A DNA stretch of 64,000 nucleotides from Kordia sp. (GTDB lineage: Bacteria > Bacteroidota > Bacteroidia > Flavobacteriales > Flavobacteriaceae), in contig NZ_JAKVBC010000001.1 in the NCBI RefSeq assembly GCF_022447245.1, positions 62,001-126,000 on the forward strand, read 5' to 3'. Position 1 is the stretch's first letter. Each line of letters starts with the position of its first letter. The notes below the pieces were generated by a model. The model was not told the origin of the DNA. It was given only the letters and a program-made list of their open reading frames with translations, and ran no database searches. A program made the translations under genes and the position numbers. Positions 52,121-60,274 of the stretch are shown piece by piece.

Positions 52121-53824
52121 ATGCATTTTTTACATTTAAAATTCACTTATGTTGTTGTTTTATGTATGCTAATAATCGTTCCTGCTTTTGGTCAAGTTGA
52201 TACTTCTTTTCCTCAAAAAGAACTTACAGCACAATCAAAATTTATAGAAAAACATCAAGGTTCAAAAGTAGATATAGAAGCGTATATAGAAACCTATCTT
52301 GCATCAGCCATACAGGCAAAAAATGCGAATCACGAAGCAAAAGCATATTATTATTTATGCCGATTGCATCGTAAAAAGAAAAATGCAGAACGCGCACATT
52401 ATTTTATTGATAAAGCAATTTCTATTGCAAAACAAAAGAATGACTCGTATAGTTTAGGGCTTTTTTTACATAGAAAGGGAACTGTTTTTTATGCAACTGC
52501 TAAAAACGAACAAGCGTTAAAATATTACTTAAAAGCCTATGAATACTTACATACAAAGGAAACTCCGGTAGAAAAATTATTAAACTTACGATATGATATT
52601 GCAACGATAAAACTTAAAGCCAAACATTATAGTGAAGCTTTAACACGGTTTAAAAGTATTGCGAAATCATACGATTCTCTTTTTAAGCGACCTAACAATG
52701 CTGGTAAACATCATAAACCTTTTGTAAGTGTGTTAGCTACTTTGGCTGATACCTATACAGAGCAAGGCTTTTTGAAAGAAGCTATGGATGCTTACGAAAA
52801 AGCACTACATATTAGCATTACTTTTGATTATACATTTGGCACCTACGTCTCATTAGGTGGAAAAGGAAAAGTATTAAATCACCAAAAAGAATACGATAAA
52901 GCCTTAACAGTTATTAATGAGTCAATCCAAATGGCAACAACTGACACGCTTGCTAAAGGCGTAATTCCTTTTTTATATGCGCATAAAGGAGAAAGCTATT
53001 TTGGGTTGAAAGAATACAAAAATGCGATTCTAAATTTCAAAAAAACAGATTCCATCGTCAAAGCTGATAACTTGAATTTTATAGAGTTAGATTATGTATT
53101 AAAACTCATAGCTGCTAGTTATCGGGCATTAGAAGATTATGAAAAATCCTCCTTCTATTTTTATGCACATGCTGATAAAAGTGATTTGAATGAGAAGGAA
53201 CGTATCAAATTACGCGAAACTATTTTTAATGATTTTGAGTTAAATAACATCTCCAAAGAACTAGAAACGATAAAAGAAGAAAAAGGTGTATTTAAAAACT
53301 GGTTTTATTTTAGTGTATTCATTATTCTTTGTGTAAGTATCATATTTGTGATTACGGTTTTTTATTACAAACGAAAACAACGGAATACTAAAGAAAAATT
53401 TGACAAACTTATCGCTTCTATTTCCACTAAAGAAGTAGCTAAAAGCAATAAAAAGAATTTTGTCATTTCAGATGAAACTTCTCAAGAAATTCTTGAAAAG
53501 TTAGATGATTTTGAGACCTCTCTAGCATTTTTAGACAACAAATACAATCTGGCCATTTTGGCAAAACAATGCAACACAAATTCTAATTATTTATCTAAAA
53601 TTATTAATCATCATAAGCAAAAGTCGTTTTCTCAATATTTGACTGATTTGCGAATAAATTATATCATAAGAGAATTAAAAAATAATAAAAAATTACGGGC
53701 TTATACGATACAAGCAATTGCTGAAGAAATTGGTTTCAATAAAGCTGAAGCCTTTTCAAAAGCGTTTAAAAAGAAAACAGGTTTCAATCCTTCTTATTAT
53801 ATAAAAAACCTTGAAACTATTTGA
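52121..53824 (+). CDS. TPR / membrane / AraC-type regulator 3
   Basis: A 567-residue protein: signal peptide MHFLHLKFTYVVVLCMLIIV..GQ, TPR units (YYYLCRLHRKKKNAERAHYF, GLKEYKNAILNFKKTDSIVK), one helix at about 395-415 (FYFSVFIILCVSIIFVITVF), linker, and AraC HTH (LAILAKQCNTNSNYLSKIIN, EEIGFNKAEAFSKAFKKKTG). It has the same build as regulators 1 and 2 but belongs to a distinct subgroup, together with the decayed copy at 54677. It is divergent from the ketoacyl synthase and stands before peptide F. Confidence 0.88.
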   Translation: MHFLHLKFTYVVVLCMLIIVPAFGQVDTSFPQKELTAQSKFIEKHQGSKVDIEAYIETYLASAIQAKNANHEAKAYYYLCRLHRKKKNAERAHYFIDKAISIAKQKNDSYSLGLFLHRKGTVFYATAKNEQALKYYLKAYEYLHTKETPVEKLLNLRYDIATIKLKAKHYSEALTRFKSIAKSYDSLFKRPNNAGKHHKPFVSVLATLADTYTEQGFLKEAMDAYEKALHISITFDYTFGTYVSLGGKGKVLNHQKEYDKALTVINESIQMATTDTLAKGVIPFLYAHKGESYFGLKEYKNAILNFKKTDSIVKADNLNFIELDYVLKLIAASYRALEDYEKSSFYFYAHADKSDLNEKERIKLRETIFNDFELNNISKELETIKEEKGVFKNWFYFSVFIILCVSIIFVITVFYYKRKQRNTKEKFDKLIASISTKEVAKSNKKNFVISDETSQEILEKLDDFETSLAFLDNKYNLAILAKQCNTNSNYLSKIINHHKQKSFSQYLTDLRINYIIRELKNNKKLRAYTIQAIAEEIGFNKAEAFSKAFKKKTGFNPSYYIKNLETI

Positions 53825-53845
53825 TTTTACTCGTATTTCAGTTCC

Positions 53846-53905
53846 CGTTTTTCATGAAAACAGCGTTGTCTTTTTTTGAATCATTCGAAAAATAAGATAC
53901 TTTTC
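53846..53905 (+). promoter_or_regulatory. Operator and promoter of peptide F
   Basis: CGTTTTTCATGAAAACA (53846-53862) is followed 12 bases later by TTTG (53875-53878), 19 bases, TACTTTTC (53898-53905), with the ATG 31 bases on. Same geometry as the elements before peptides G and J. Only one good repeat copy is seen here. Confidence 0.6.
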
Positions 53906-53936
53906 AATTCGAAAAAAATAATATAAATCTGATTTT

Positions 53937-54194
53937 ATGAAGAAAAAAAAGAAAAGTTTATTGTCGCTAAACAAAGTACGTATTCATAATTTAAATCAAC
54001 TGTCCAACATCATTGGCGGACTAGATGATGCTACTAAAGATTGTGAAACATATCAAGAAGATGTTTGTATATGCGAAGAAACCTTGAGCTGTAGAAGTAG
54101 TGCGTATGCGCCTCCAACTGGCTTTGACGATTCATTAAATCCTATGAATACTTCAACACAAACCAATGGTTTGCCTGGAAATGATTGTTGTTAA
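53937..54194 (+). CDS. GG-leader peptide F
   Basis: An 85-residue peptide, the longest of the group. Leader MKKKKKSLLSLNKVRIHNLN, then QLSNIIGGLDD and a core with six Cys: KDCETYQEDVCICEETLSC and a final DCC. It shares DCET...CxC with peptide G across the terminator. Located 112 bases after regulator 3 on the same strand, so likely its nearest target. Confidence 0.78.
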   Translation: MKKKKKSLLSLNKVRIHNLNQLSNIIGGLDDATKDCETYQEDVCICEETLSCRSSAYAPPTGFDDSLNPMNTSTQTNGLPGNDCC

Positions 54195-54216
54195 CACTTA
54201 ATAAGTACAGTTTTGT

Positions 54217-54246
54217 AAAAGGCGCTCAAATGAGCGCCTTTTTTTA
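54217..54246. terminator. Terminator between peptides F and G
   Basis: AAAAGGCGCTCA pairs perfectly with TGAGCGCCTTTT around two bases, followed by T-run. It serves the convergent peptide genes. Confidence 0.85.
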
Positions 54247-54259
54247 TGTTCAAATTCTA

Positions 54260-54478
54260 TTAAAGACAATAGATAAAAGAAAAACAAACTGGATCGTTTG
54301 CAACATCTAAAGTGGCACAATTTTCTGTGTCTTTTGGGTCTCCACAAAGACAAGAAGCCGTTTCGCAATCTGTATCTACGGAAGCATTAATTGTTGGACC
54401 TTGATTCCAATATCCACCTTTAAGGTTTGCTACTTTAGCTTTTTTTAAACTCAACTTTGCTAATTTTTGTTTTTTCAT
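54260..54478 (-). CDS. GG-leader peptide G
   Basis: A 72-residue peptide: leader MKKQKLAKLSLKKAKVANLK followed at once by GGYWNQGP, then a core with six Cys (DTDCETASCLCGDPKDTENC, DPVCFSFIYCL). The leader is shorter than in the others. Core relates to peptide F by DCET..CxC. Convergent with F; its promoter and operator lie toward the decayed regulator. Confidence 0.8.
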   Translation of the reverse strand: MKKQKLAKLSLKKAKVANLKGGYWNQGPTINASVDTDCETASCLCGDPKDTENCATLDVANDPVCFSFIYCL

Positions 54479-54507
54479 AATTATAAGCGTTTGATTTTAC
54501 AATGCTC

Positions 54508-54589
54508 CAAAACTATTGTCTAATAGCTGCGTTTACAACCTACTATACACGCATTTCTTGAAAAACGAGTTTTGTTTTCACGAAAAACG
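54508..54589 (-). promoter_or_regulatory. Promoter and tandem operator of peptide G
   Basis: On the minus strand: repeats CGTTTTTCGTGAAAACA (54573-54589) and CGTTTTTCAAGAAATGC (54551-54567), period 22 bp; then 12 bases; then TTG (54536-54538), 20 bases, TAGTTTTG (54508-54515); then 29 bases to ATG. Peptide J shows the same order with the same spacings. The repeat would be contacted on one face of the helix, as suits an AraC-type dimer. Confidence 0.7.
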
Positions 54590-54676
54590 TGTGGTAGAAT
54601 ATTGATGAATTCTTCGAACGCTTTTTGTTTTTTGATTACTTTTAAAAACCGCATACATTAAATTAACAATATCGAC

Positions 54677-56382
54677 ATGGCTGTAAGCCACAAACGATTC
54701 TTTTATATATTTTTTCTACTTTCCTATGCTATTGGGTTTTCATCCAATGATTCCCTTGCAGTTTTTAAAGAGAAGAATCTTTCACAACAATATGTATATC
54801 TTAAAGAGCATTTGAATGCTGCTAGAGATATTGAAAAGTATATCGCAGCATTTTCAACAAAAGCAAATGCTCAAAAAGACACCAATTATATTGCGCAATC
54901 CTATTATTTTAAACACCGAATTCATAGAAAATCAAAATCATATGCAGAAGCACATTTGGCCATTGACAAGGGTATTTTATTTGCTCAACGTAATAAACAA
55001 GATTCACTAGTAGCGTCATTTTTTCATGCAAAAGGCGCTACTTTTTATATTCAATCTAACTACGAAAATGCATTAGATTATTATATACAAGCCTATGATT
55101 TGATGCGTACAAAAGGTGCTATTGAGAATCGATTGACCTTAGAGTTTGATATTGCCACCATTAAACTTAAAGTTGGGAAAACCAAATAAGCATTGCGTGA
55201 GTTTGATAAGATTATACACTCATACGATTCGCTGCTGAACATCAAACCTGATTCCCAATTTTTAAAGGTTCGCTGTATTAAAATGCTCAATAATACGGCA
55301 AAATCGCAAACAAATGTAGCTATGTATGAAAAGGCAATTGAATTGTATTCCAAAGGTCTATTATTGAATGAAACCACCAATTATCTATCGGGACAATGTA
55401 TCGCTATTGGCGGAAAAGGAAATGTTTATACTGCTTAAAAAAAGTATCAAAAAGCACTTCTTACGTTAGAAGAAGCATTGGCAATTTCTACTAATAATGA
55501 TGAACTGCACTTGATTACTCCTTTTTTATTACTAGATAAAGGGAAATGCTTATTTGGCTTAAAAAAATATAAAGAAGCATTGAAGAATCTTGAAGAAACC
55601 GATCGAATTATACGCGATAAACAACTGAATCTTATTGGTTTATACGAAACCTATCAGTTTCTTGCCAAAACATATGTACAATTAGGAAATCATGAAAAGG
55701 CTACCGAAGTATATGATCTGTATATCGAACGTAAAAACTTAAACACGGACAAACGTTTTGAATTGTATAAAACCATATTTGAAGGATATGATTTAAAAAA
55801 TGTTGAATATCGTGCCGAGAAAGCCAAGAAAGAATCCAATTTGTTTAAAAGTTATTTTTCACAAGCCATCATTGCTATTGTAGTACTTTTGATTATAGCA
55901 ATTAGCTTCTTTCTGTATCATAGAAATCAACAGAAGCAGAAGTTAGCAAAGTTTCATACAGTTATTGATACATTGAAAACTAAAGAGGTTTCAAAAGATA
56001 CAACTCCATCGAAAGGCTATGTACTATCTGACTAAAAAGCAGCAAAAATACTAGAGGTTTTAGAAAAATTAGAAGCAAAATTTTTTTTCCTCGATAAGAA
56101 ATAGAATTTGTCTACACTTGCAAAAAAATGCAATACCAATTCCTGCTATTTATCACAAGTCATCAATAAATATAAAGGAAAAACATTTTCAGAATATATG
56201 ACTGATATGCGCATTTCATACGTTTTAAAAGCTTTAAAAACGACAAAAAGTTACGTTCGTATACCATTCAGTCTATCACAGAAGAAATTGGTTTTAAGAA
56301 GTCAGAATCGTTTGCAAAAGCGTTTAAGAAGCGAACTGGACTCAATCCGTCTTATTATATAAAAAACCTTGAAAACATCTAG
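54677..56382 (+). pseudogene. Decayed TPR / membrane / AraC-type regulator 4
   Basis: From ATG 54677 one frame encodes a close relative of regulator 3: signal peptide, TPR units, membrane helix (YFSQAIIAIVVLLIIAISFF) and AraC HTH. It is stopped by TAA at 55187, 55436 and 56033 and by TAG at 56102, and shifts frame by one near 56240. After the shift it reads KKLRSYTIQSITEEIGFKKS to the normal end NPSYYIKNLENI and TAG at 56380-56382. Five lesions rule out sequencing error. Neighbouring peptide genes are partly decayed as well. Confidence 0.9.
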
Positions 56383-56403
56383 TTTTCAGCATATTATTTA
56401 ATA

Positions 56404-56422
56404 GCTATTTTTATAAAAATCG
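56404..56422 (+). promoter_or_regulatory. Operator-like element before peptide H
   Basis: GCTATTTTTATAAAAATCG resembles the TTTTTATGAAAA repeats before peptides I, J and K and lies 72 bases before the ATG. A second copy and a clear promoter are not seen. Confidence 0.45.
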
Positions 56423-56493
56423 ATTATTAACATTCGGATTTTTGTATGAAATTAACGGACTTATTAGTAGCATTAATCTTTAAAACGAATATT

Positions 56494-56712
56494 ATGAAAC
56501 GTACATTTTACAAAAAATTAGCTTTACAAAAAATTACTATCGCTCATCGTTTGTATGGTGGAAGCGCATCACCAAATACAGAGTCATCTCCTACACAATC
56601 AAGTACTTTCCACGAACCAACGGAAGTACCTACAGATTTTCCAGAAATTGATAAAACCGGTGAATCACAAAACACGACCTTAATTATTGGTAATCAACAA
56701 TCGTGTGTGTAG
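56494..56712 (+). CDS. GG-leader peptide H
   Basis: Start taken at ATG 56494; an upstream in-frame ATG at 56446 would add 16 residues unlike any leader. 72 residues: MKRTFYKKLALQKITIAHRL, then YGGSASPNTE and a Ser/Thr/Pro/Glu-rich core (STFHEPTEVPTDFPEID) with a single Cys one residue from the end. It shares FH[ED]PTE and its general make-up with peptide K. A terminator follows. Confidence 0.72.
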   Translation: MKRTFYKKLALQKITIAHRLYGGSASPNTESSPTQSSTFHEPTEVPTDFPEIDKTGESQNTTLIIGNQQSCV

Positions 56713-56733
56713 TTATTTATCACTAAAAAATCA

Positions 56734-56763
56734 AAAAGCGAACATTTCTGTTCGCTTTTCTTA
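56734..56763. terminator. Terminator between peptides H and I
   Basis: AAAAGCGAACA pairs with TGTTCGCTTTT around a short loop, followed by T-rich sequence; the two flanking genes are convergent. Confidence 0.75.
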
Positions 56764-56771
56764 TAACTTTA

Positions 56772-57047
56772 TTATGCACAAACTTGCACTGATAAGCATA
56801 TATTTGGAATTTCACCATAACAATACGAAAGTTAAATGGTTGGTCTTGTACAACCTTCCGTATAAGTTGCAACAATAGAAGGTCCTGTTACTACACAATC
56901 TTTTGAATAACACGCACCGTGTTCTGATTGTACTGGACATGGATACTCTTTTGTTACATTAGTTCCACCAACAATACCAGATGATTGCAAATTGGACACA
57001 CGATTTTTTTTTAGACTTAATTTTCAGTTTATATTCTTTTTTTTCAT
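56772..57047 (-). pseudogene. GG-leader peptide I, broken by two stops
   Basis: One frame of 92 codons runs from ATG 57047: MKKKNIN, TGA, KLSLKKNRVSNLQSSGIVGG, then a core with six or more Cys. TAA comes within TEGCTRPTI-stop-LSYCYGEIPNICLSVQVCA. The last part aligns with peptide J (CTRATIELSYCNNGVPQGCQ SVQACA), so Glu became a stop. The gene is therefore dead unless both stops are read through. Operator repeats upstream are intact and shared with peptide K. Confidence 0.82.
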
Positions 57048-57076
57048 GATGAATATATTTTTGATTAATAATGATA

Positions 57077-57161
57077 CTAAGTTAGAAGGCTTTTTAGGCG
57101 AACACAAGCTATTACTAGCGACTTTCATAAAAATAGATCACGATTTTTATGAAAATAGATG
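57077..57161. promoter_or_regulatory. Shared operator of divergent peptides I and K
   Basis: Two repeats in tandem: CGACTTTCATAAAAATAGAT (from 57119) and CGATTTTTATGAAAATAGAT (from 57141), period 22 bp. Toward peptide I there follow TTG (57105-57107), 20 bases, TAACTTAG (57077-57084) on the minus strand. Toward peptide K no good promoter is visible. The starts of both peptides lie about 70 bases from the repeats. Confidence 0.6.
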
Positions 57162-57230
57162 TTAAGTATCGGGAATATTTTTAGGAATTAGTGTTCTTCA
57201 TACCGTTAAATTATTTTTAAAAAGATCAAT

Positions 57231-57428
57231 ATGAAGAGTATAGCTAACAAAAAATTAGTTTTAAAAAAAGTAACTACTTCAACACACCAAATTTTTGGAG
57301 CTTCTAATGCAAATCCAAGCCAAGATGATAATACCGATAGCGAAACACTTTCGAGTGCATTTCATGATCCAACAGAATCTCAAATAAACCCCAGAGTTTT
57401 AAGTCAAAATGCAGAGATTTGCTTGTAA
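57231..57428 (+). CDS. GG-leader-type peptide K (GG changed to GA)
   Basis: A 65-residue peptide: MKSIANKKLVLKKVTTSTHQ, then IFGASNANPS and a polar core (SSAFHDPTESQINPR) ending in AEICL with one Cys. It is the paralogue of peptide H (YGGSAS... FHEPTE). Gly-Gly at the expected cut site is Gly-Ala, still acceptable for some GG peptidases, or a first step of decay. Confidence 0.68.
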   Translation: MKSIANKKLVLKKVTTSTHQIFGASNANPSQDDNTDSETLSSAFHDPTESQINPRVLSQNAEICL

Positions 57429-57454
57429 GACTTCTTATATTTTTAACGTATATA

Positions 57455-57486
57455 AAGAGCGAACCCAAAAAGGTTTGCTTTTTTAA
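57455..57486. terminator. Terminator between peptides K and J
   Basis: AAAGAGCGAACC pairs with GGTTTGCTTTTT (imperfect), followed by T-run; the genes on both sides are convergent. Confidence 0.65.
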
Positions 57487-57518
57487 TAAATGTAATCCAA
57501 CGATTAAGGTGACATACA

Positions 57519-57799
57519 TTATGCACAAGCTTGTACTGATTGGCAACCTTGTGGTACACCGTTATTACAGTATGAAAGTTCTATCGTGGCTCTAGTACAT
57601 CTATCTGCGCAGGTTACTGCTTCAGTAGCATCAGTTACTCCTCCTCCACAATTGTTTTGGCTTGTCGTACGACCAGGTTCACATGTAGCTAAATTTACAG
57701 AGATTGTTGTAAAGTGTGGAAATGAACCACCATTAATGTTTGCTAAGTTTGAAATCATACTTTTGTTAAGTCTCAACGTTGTTAAGTTCTTTTTTTCAT
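57519..57799 (-). pseudogene. GG-leader peptide J, frameshifted in its 5' A-tract
   Basis: ATG at 57799 has the right RBS and promoter distance, but with seven A after it the frame stops after five codons. With eight A it would read MKKKNLTTLRLNKSMISNLA, then NINGGSFPHF and a core with eight Cys (ATCEPGRTTSQNNCGGGV, CADRCTRATIELSYCNN, QGCQSVQACA). The present open frame can start only at TTG 57776, losing the MKK start. The core is intact and related to peptide I. Slippage, real lesion or sequencing error are all possible. Confidence 0.78.
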
Positions 57800-57827
57800 T
57801 GTGATAAATTTTGATTTAATAATGCGT

Positions 57828-57912
57828 CAAAACTAGATTTGATTTCGTACTGACACAAGGCAGTATTTGCCGTTTTTATGAAAATCTATCACGTTTTTAT
57901 CAAAACAGATAG
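57828..57912 (-). promoter_or_regulatory. Promoter and tandem operator of peptide J
   Basis: Repeats (plus strand) CGTTTTTATGAAAATCTATC from 57871 and CGTTTTTATCAAAACAGATA from 57892, period 21 bp. Then 12 bases, TTG (57856-57858, minus strand), 20 bases, TAGTTTTG (57828-57835), and 28 bases to ATG. The -33/-7 sequences and all spacings equal those of peptide G. Confidence 0.7.
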
Positions 57913-58008
57913 TGTTATCTATTCATTTTTTTAAAAAATAGAAGTTTAAATATCAACATTTTACATCTTAAAAATAACTAATGAGAATTGTTTCGGTTAG
58001 ATTCTTAA

Positions 58009-59274
58009 CTATAATGCATCTAGCGTTTCTCGAATGGCCTGATATATTTGTTGCAATTGCACATCTGTAGTGATATATGGTGCTAATATATAGATGGTAT
58101 TTCCTAGAGGGCGCAGACAAACACCTTTGCTCATAAACGAATTGAACAATTTGTCACGTAAATTTCCATATCGTTCCATTTCAATGTTAAGATCGAGTGC
58201 AAAAATTTGCCCTTGTTGTCGGGTAGATGCTACTTTTGAATGGTTTTCTATTTCTTGATTAAACTTTTTGTGCGATGCTTCTATGCGTTTCAAGTTAACT
58301 TGAATTTCTTCAGATTGCAACAATTCAATTCCCGCAACAGCGGCACTACAAGCAACTGGGTTTCCAGAATAGGTATGCCCGTGAAAGAATCCTTTTTTCA
58401 TATCATCGGCATAGAAAGCATTGTATATCCTTTGACTACAACTTGTAATTGCCATGGGAACCATTCCTGAGGATAATGCTTTTGACAGACAAACAATATC
58501 TGGTTTTGTTTCTATAAAATCTGAAGCGAAATTTTTTCCTGTTTTACCAAAACCTGTCATAATTTCATCTGCGATAGTGACTACATTATGTTCTTGCGCT
58601 ATTTTCAATATTTCATTGATATGTGCTGCTTTGTGTATTTGCATTGCAGCTGCACCTTGCACTAAAGGCTCGTATATAAAAGCAGCGACTTTATGTTCTG
58701 TTATTAGCTCTGTAAATACGGCTTTTACTTCCTCTAAATTTTCAGCATTTGGAACAGGAATTCGAGCTACATCAATAAAAAACTCTTCAAAAGGTCCGTT
58801 GTAGACAGATAATCCTGAAACAGACATGGCGCCAAAAGTATCTCCGTGGAAACCATTTTCTAAGGCAATGATTTTCCCTTTATGATCTCCGTTGTTGAAG
58901 TGATATTGCAATGCCATTTTTATTGCCACATCAACCGCTGTAGATCCATTGTCTGAGAAAAATAATTTTTCTTGATTTTCAGGTAGTATTTCAATGAGTT
59001 TTTCTGAAAGTTCTACCGCAGGTTTGTGCGTGAATCCTGTAAAAACTACATGATCTAAGTTTTGCATTTGTGTATGCACTTTATCTATGATGTATGGATT
59101 GCAATGTCCATATACACATGTATACCAGGAAGCAATTCCATCAATATACTCGTTGCCATTTTCGTCGTATAAAACTGCGCCTTTAGCTTTGGTGATCGCA
59201 ATATGATTTGGATGCGATTTGTGCTGTGTTAATGGATGCCAAAGGTGTTTTTTATCTCTTTCTTGTAAGCTCAT
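58009..59274 (-). CDS. bioA: Adenosylmethionine-8-amino-7-oxononanoate aminotransferase
   Basis: A 421-residue PLP enzyme of biotin synthesis that turns KAPA into DAPA using SAM as amino donor. Seen are HLWHPLTQHKSHP at the N-terminus, GIASWYTCVYGHCNP, the PLP site ADEIMTGFGKTG, and the Schiff-base Lys in VCLSKALSSGMVPMAIT. Its start overlaps the bioD stop by one base. Confidence 0.95.
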   Translation of the reverse strand: MSLQERDKKHLWHPLTQHKSHPNHIAITKAKGAVLYDENGNEYIDGIASWYTCVYGHCNPYIIDKVHTQMQNLDHVVFTGFTHKPAVELSEKLIEILPENQEKLFFSDNGSTAVDVAIKMALQYHFNNGDHKGKIIALENGFHGDTFGAMSVSGLSVYNGPFEEFFIDVARIPVPNAENLEEVKAVFTELITEHKVAAFIYEPLVQGAAAMQIHKAAHINEILKIAQEHNVVTIADEIMTGFGKTGKNFASDFIETKPDIVCLSKALSSGMVPMAITSCSQRIYNAFYADDMKKGFFHGHTYSGNPVACSAAVAGIELLQSEEIQVNLKRIEASHKKFNQEIENHSKVASTRQQGQIFALDLNIEMERYGNLRDKLFNSFMSKGVCLRPLGNTIYILAPYITTDVQLQQIYQAIRETLDAL

Positions 59275-59885
59275 TATAATTTTTCTTTGAATGTTTCCGC
59301 ATATTCGCGAATTACATTTTGATCAAAATACGGTTCTTCATCGATGCGTCCAATCACAGGGACATTAGTCATTTTTTTAATGATAGCTTCTGTCGTTGGA
59401 TGTTCCTCTCCACTGAAAAGAATAGATACATTGAATCCTTTTTCTTTTAATAAATTCACCGTTAGTAATGTATGATTGATACTTCCTAAATAATGACGTG
59501 ACACCACAATTACATGATATTCAGGTTTTATAACATCTAAAATTGTATGTAAATCATTTAACGGCACTAGAATTCCGCCTGCTCCTTCAATCACTAAATG
59601 ATTGTCCGTTATTGGCTCTTGAATTTCTGCTAAATTGATCGTAAGATTGTCAATTTCTGCGGAAGCATGTGGACTCATTGGCGTATTGAGCGCATAACTA
59701 TTTGGGTGAATTTTTGTGTTTTGGTTTGAAATGTATTTTTCTATTTTGTGACTGTCAGAATTGTCTAAATCTCCTGCTTGTACAGGTTTCCAGTAATCTG
59801 CTTGCAATGCTTCTGTTATGATGGCTGAAGCTACTGTTTTTCCTACTTCTGTAGAGATTCCTGTAACAAATATTTTTTTCTGCAT
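59274..59885 (-). CDS. bioD: Dethiobiotin synthetase
   Basis: A 203-residue ATPase that closes the ureido ring of dethiobiotin. P-loop variant VTGISTEVGKTVASA at residues 7-20, YWKPVQAGDLDNSDS, and VIEGAGGILVPLND are all typical. It overlaps the DUF2007 gene before it and bioA after it by one base each. Confidence 0.95.
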   Translation of the reverse strand: MQKKIFVTGISTEVGKTVASAIITEALQADYWKPVQAGDLDNSDSHKIEKYISNQNTKIHPNSYALNTPMSPHASAEIDNLTINLAEIQEPITDNHLVIEGAGGILVPLNDLHTILDVIKPEYHVIVVSRHYLGSINHTLLTVNLLKEKGFNVSILFSGEEHPTTEAIIKKMTNVPVIGRIDEEPYFDQNVIREYAETFKEKL

Positions 59886-60274
59886 TAGTTGTTTTTTGGT
59901 TTAAAAATTTCTCCGCAATCGATGCATTCGTAACGCTTTGGTTCTAAAAACGGAAATAGCATATAGAAGATGCTTTTTTTGAGCGGCGCAATGATGATAC
60001 GGTTTTTTTCACAATTTGGACACACAATTCGATTGCCTTTCATGTCCTTTTCATATTCGCGCAATTCATTGTATAATTCAATTGATACTTCTTTATCTTG
60101 TAAATGTACTTGAAGTTTTACGCCACCAATTGCATGACTCACCATTGGATCAGTATCTATAGTATATTCATCTCTTAAAAATACTTCAATACCTTGCGAT
60201 TCAAATCTTCCTTTCATTACTTGTGCTTCTGCAGTATACTCAAATGTAGCTACTGTATAGAAATCGTTTTGCAT
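59885..60274 (-). CDS. DUF2007-domain protein with zinc ribbon
   Basis: A 129-residue protein. Residues 5-70 form the DUF2007 domain (YTVATFEYTAEAQVMKGRFE; often called putative signal-transducing protein). A C-terminal zinc ribbon has IVCPNCEKN and YECIDCGEIF. It overlaps bioF by 25 bases and bioD by one, so it is fixed in the biotin operon, but no role in the pathway is known to me. Confidence 0.82.
   Translation of the reverse strand: MQNDFYTVATFEYTAEAQVMKGRFESQGIEVFLRDEYTIDTDPMVSHAIGGVKLQVHLQDKEVSIELYNELREYEKDMKGNRIVCPNCEKNRIIIAPLKKSIFYMLFPFLEPKRYECIDCGEIFKPKNN

Noticed and set aside
57119-57912. Tandem repeats of about 21 bp taken as a small CRISPR array
   Set aside because: Only two units are present at each site, with no spacers and no cas genes. 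Their place just before promoters fits operators.
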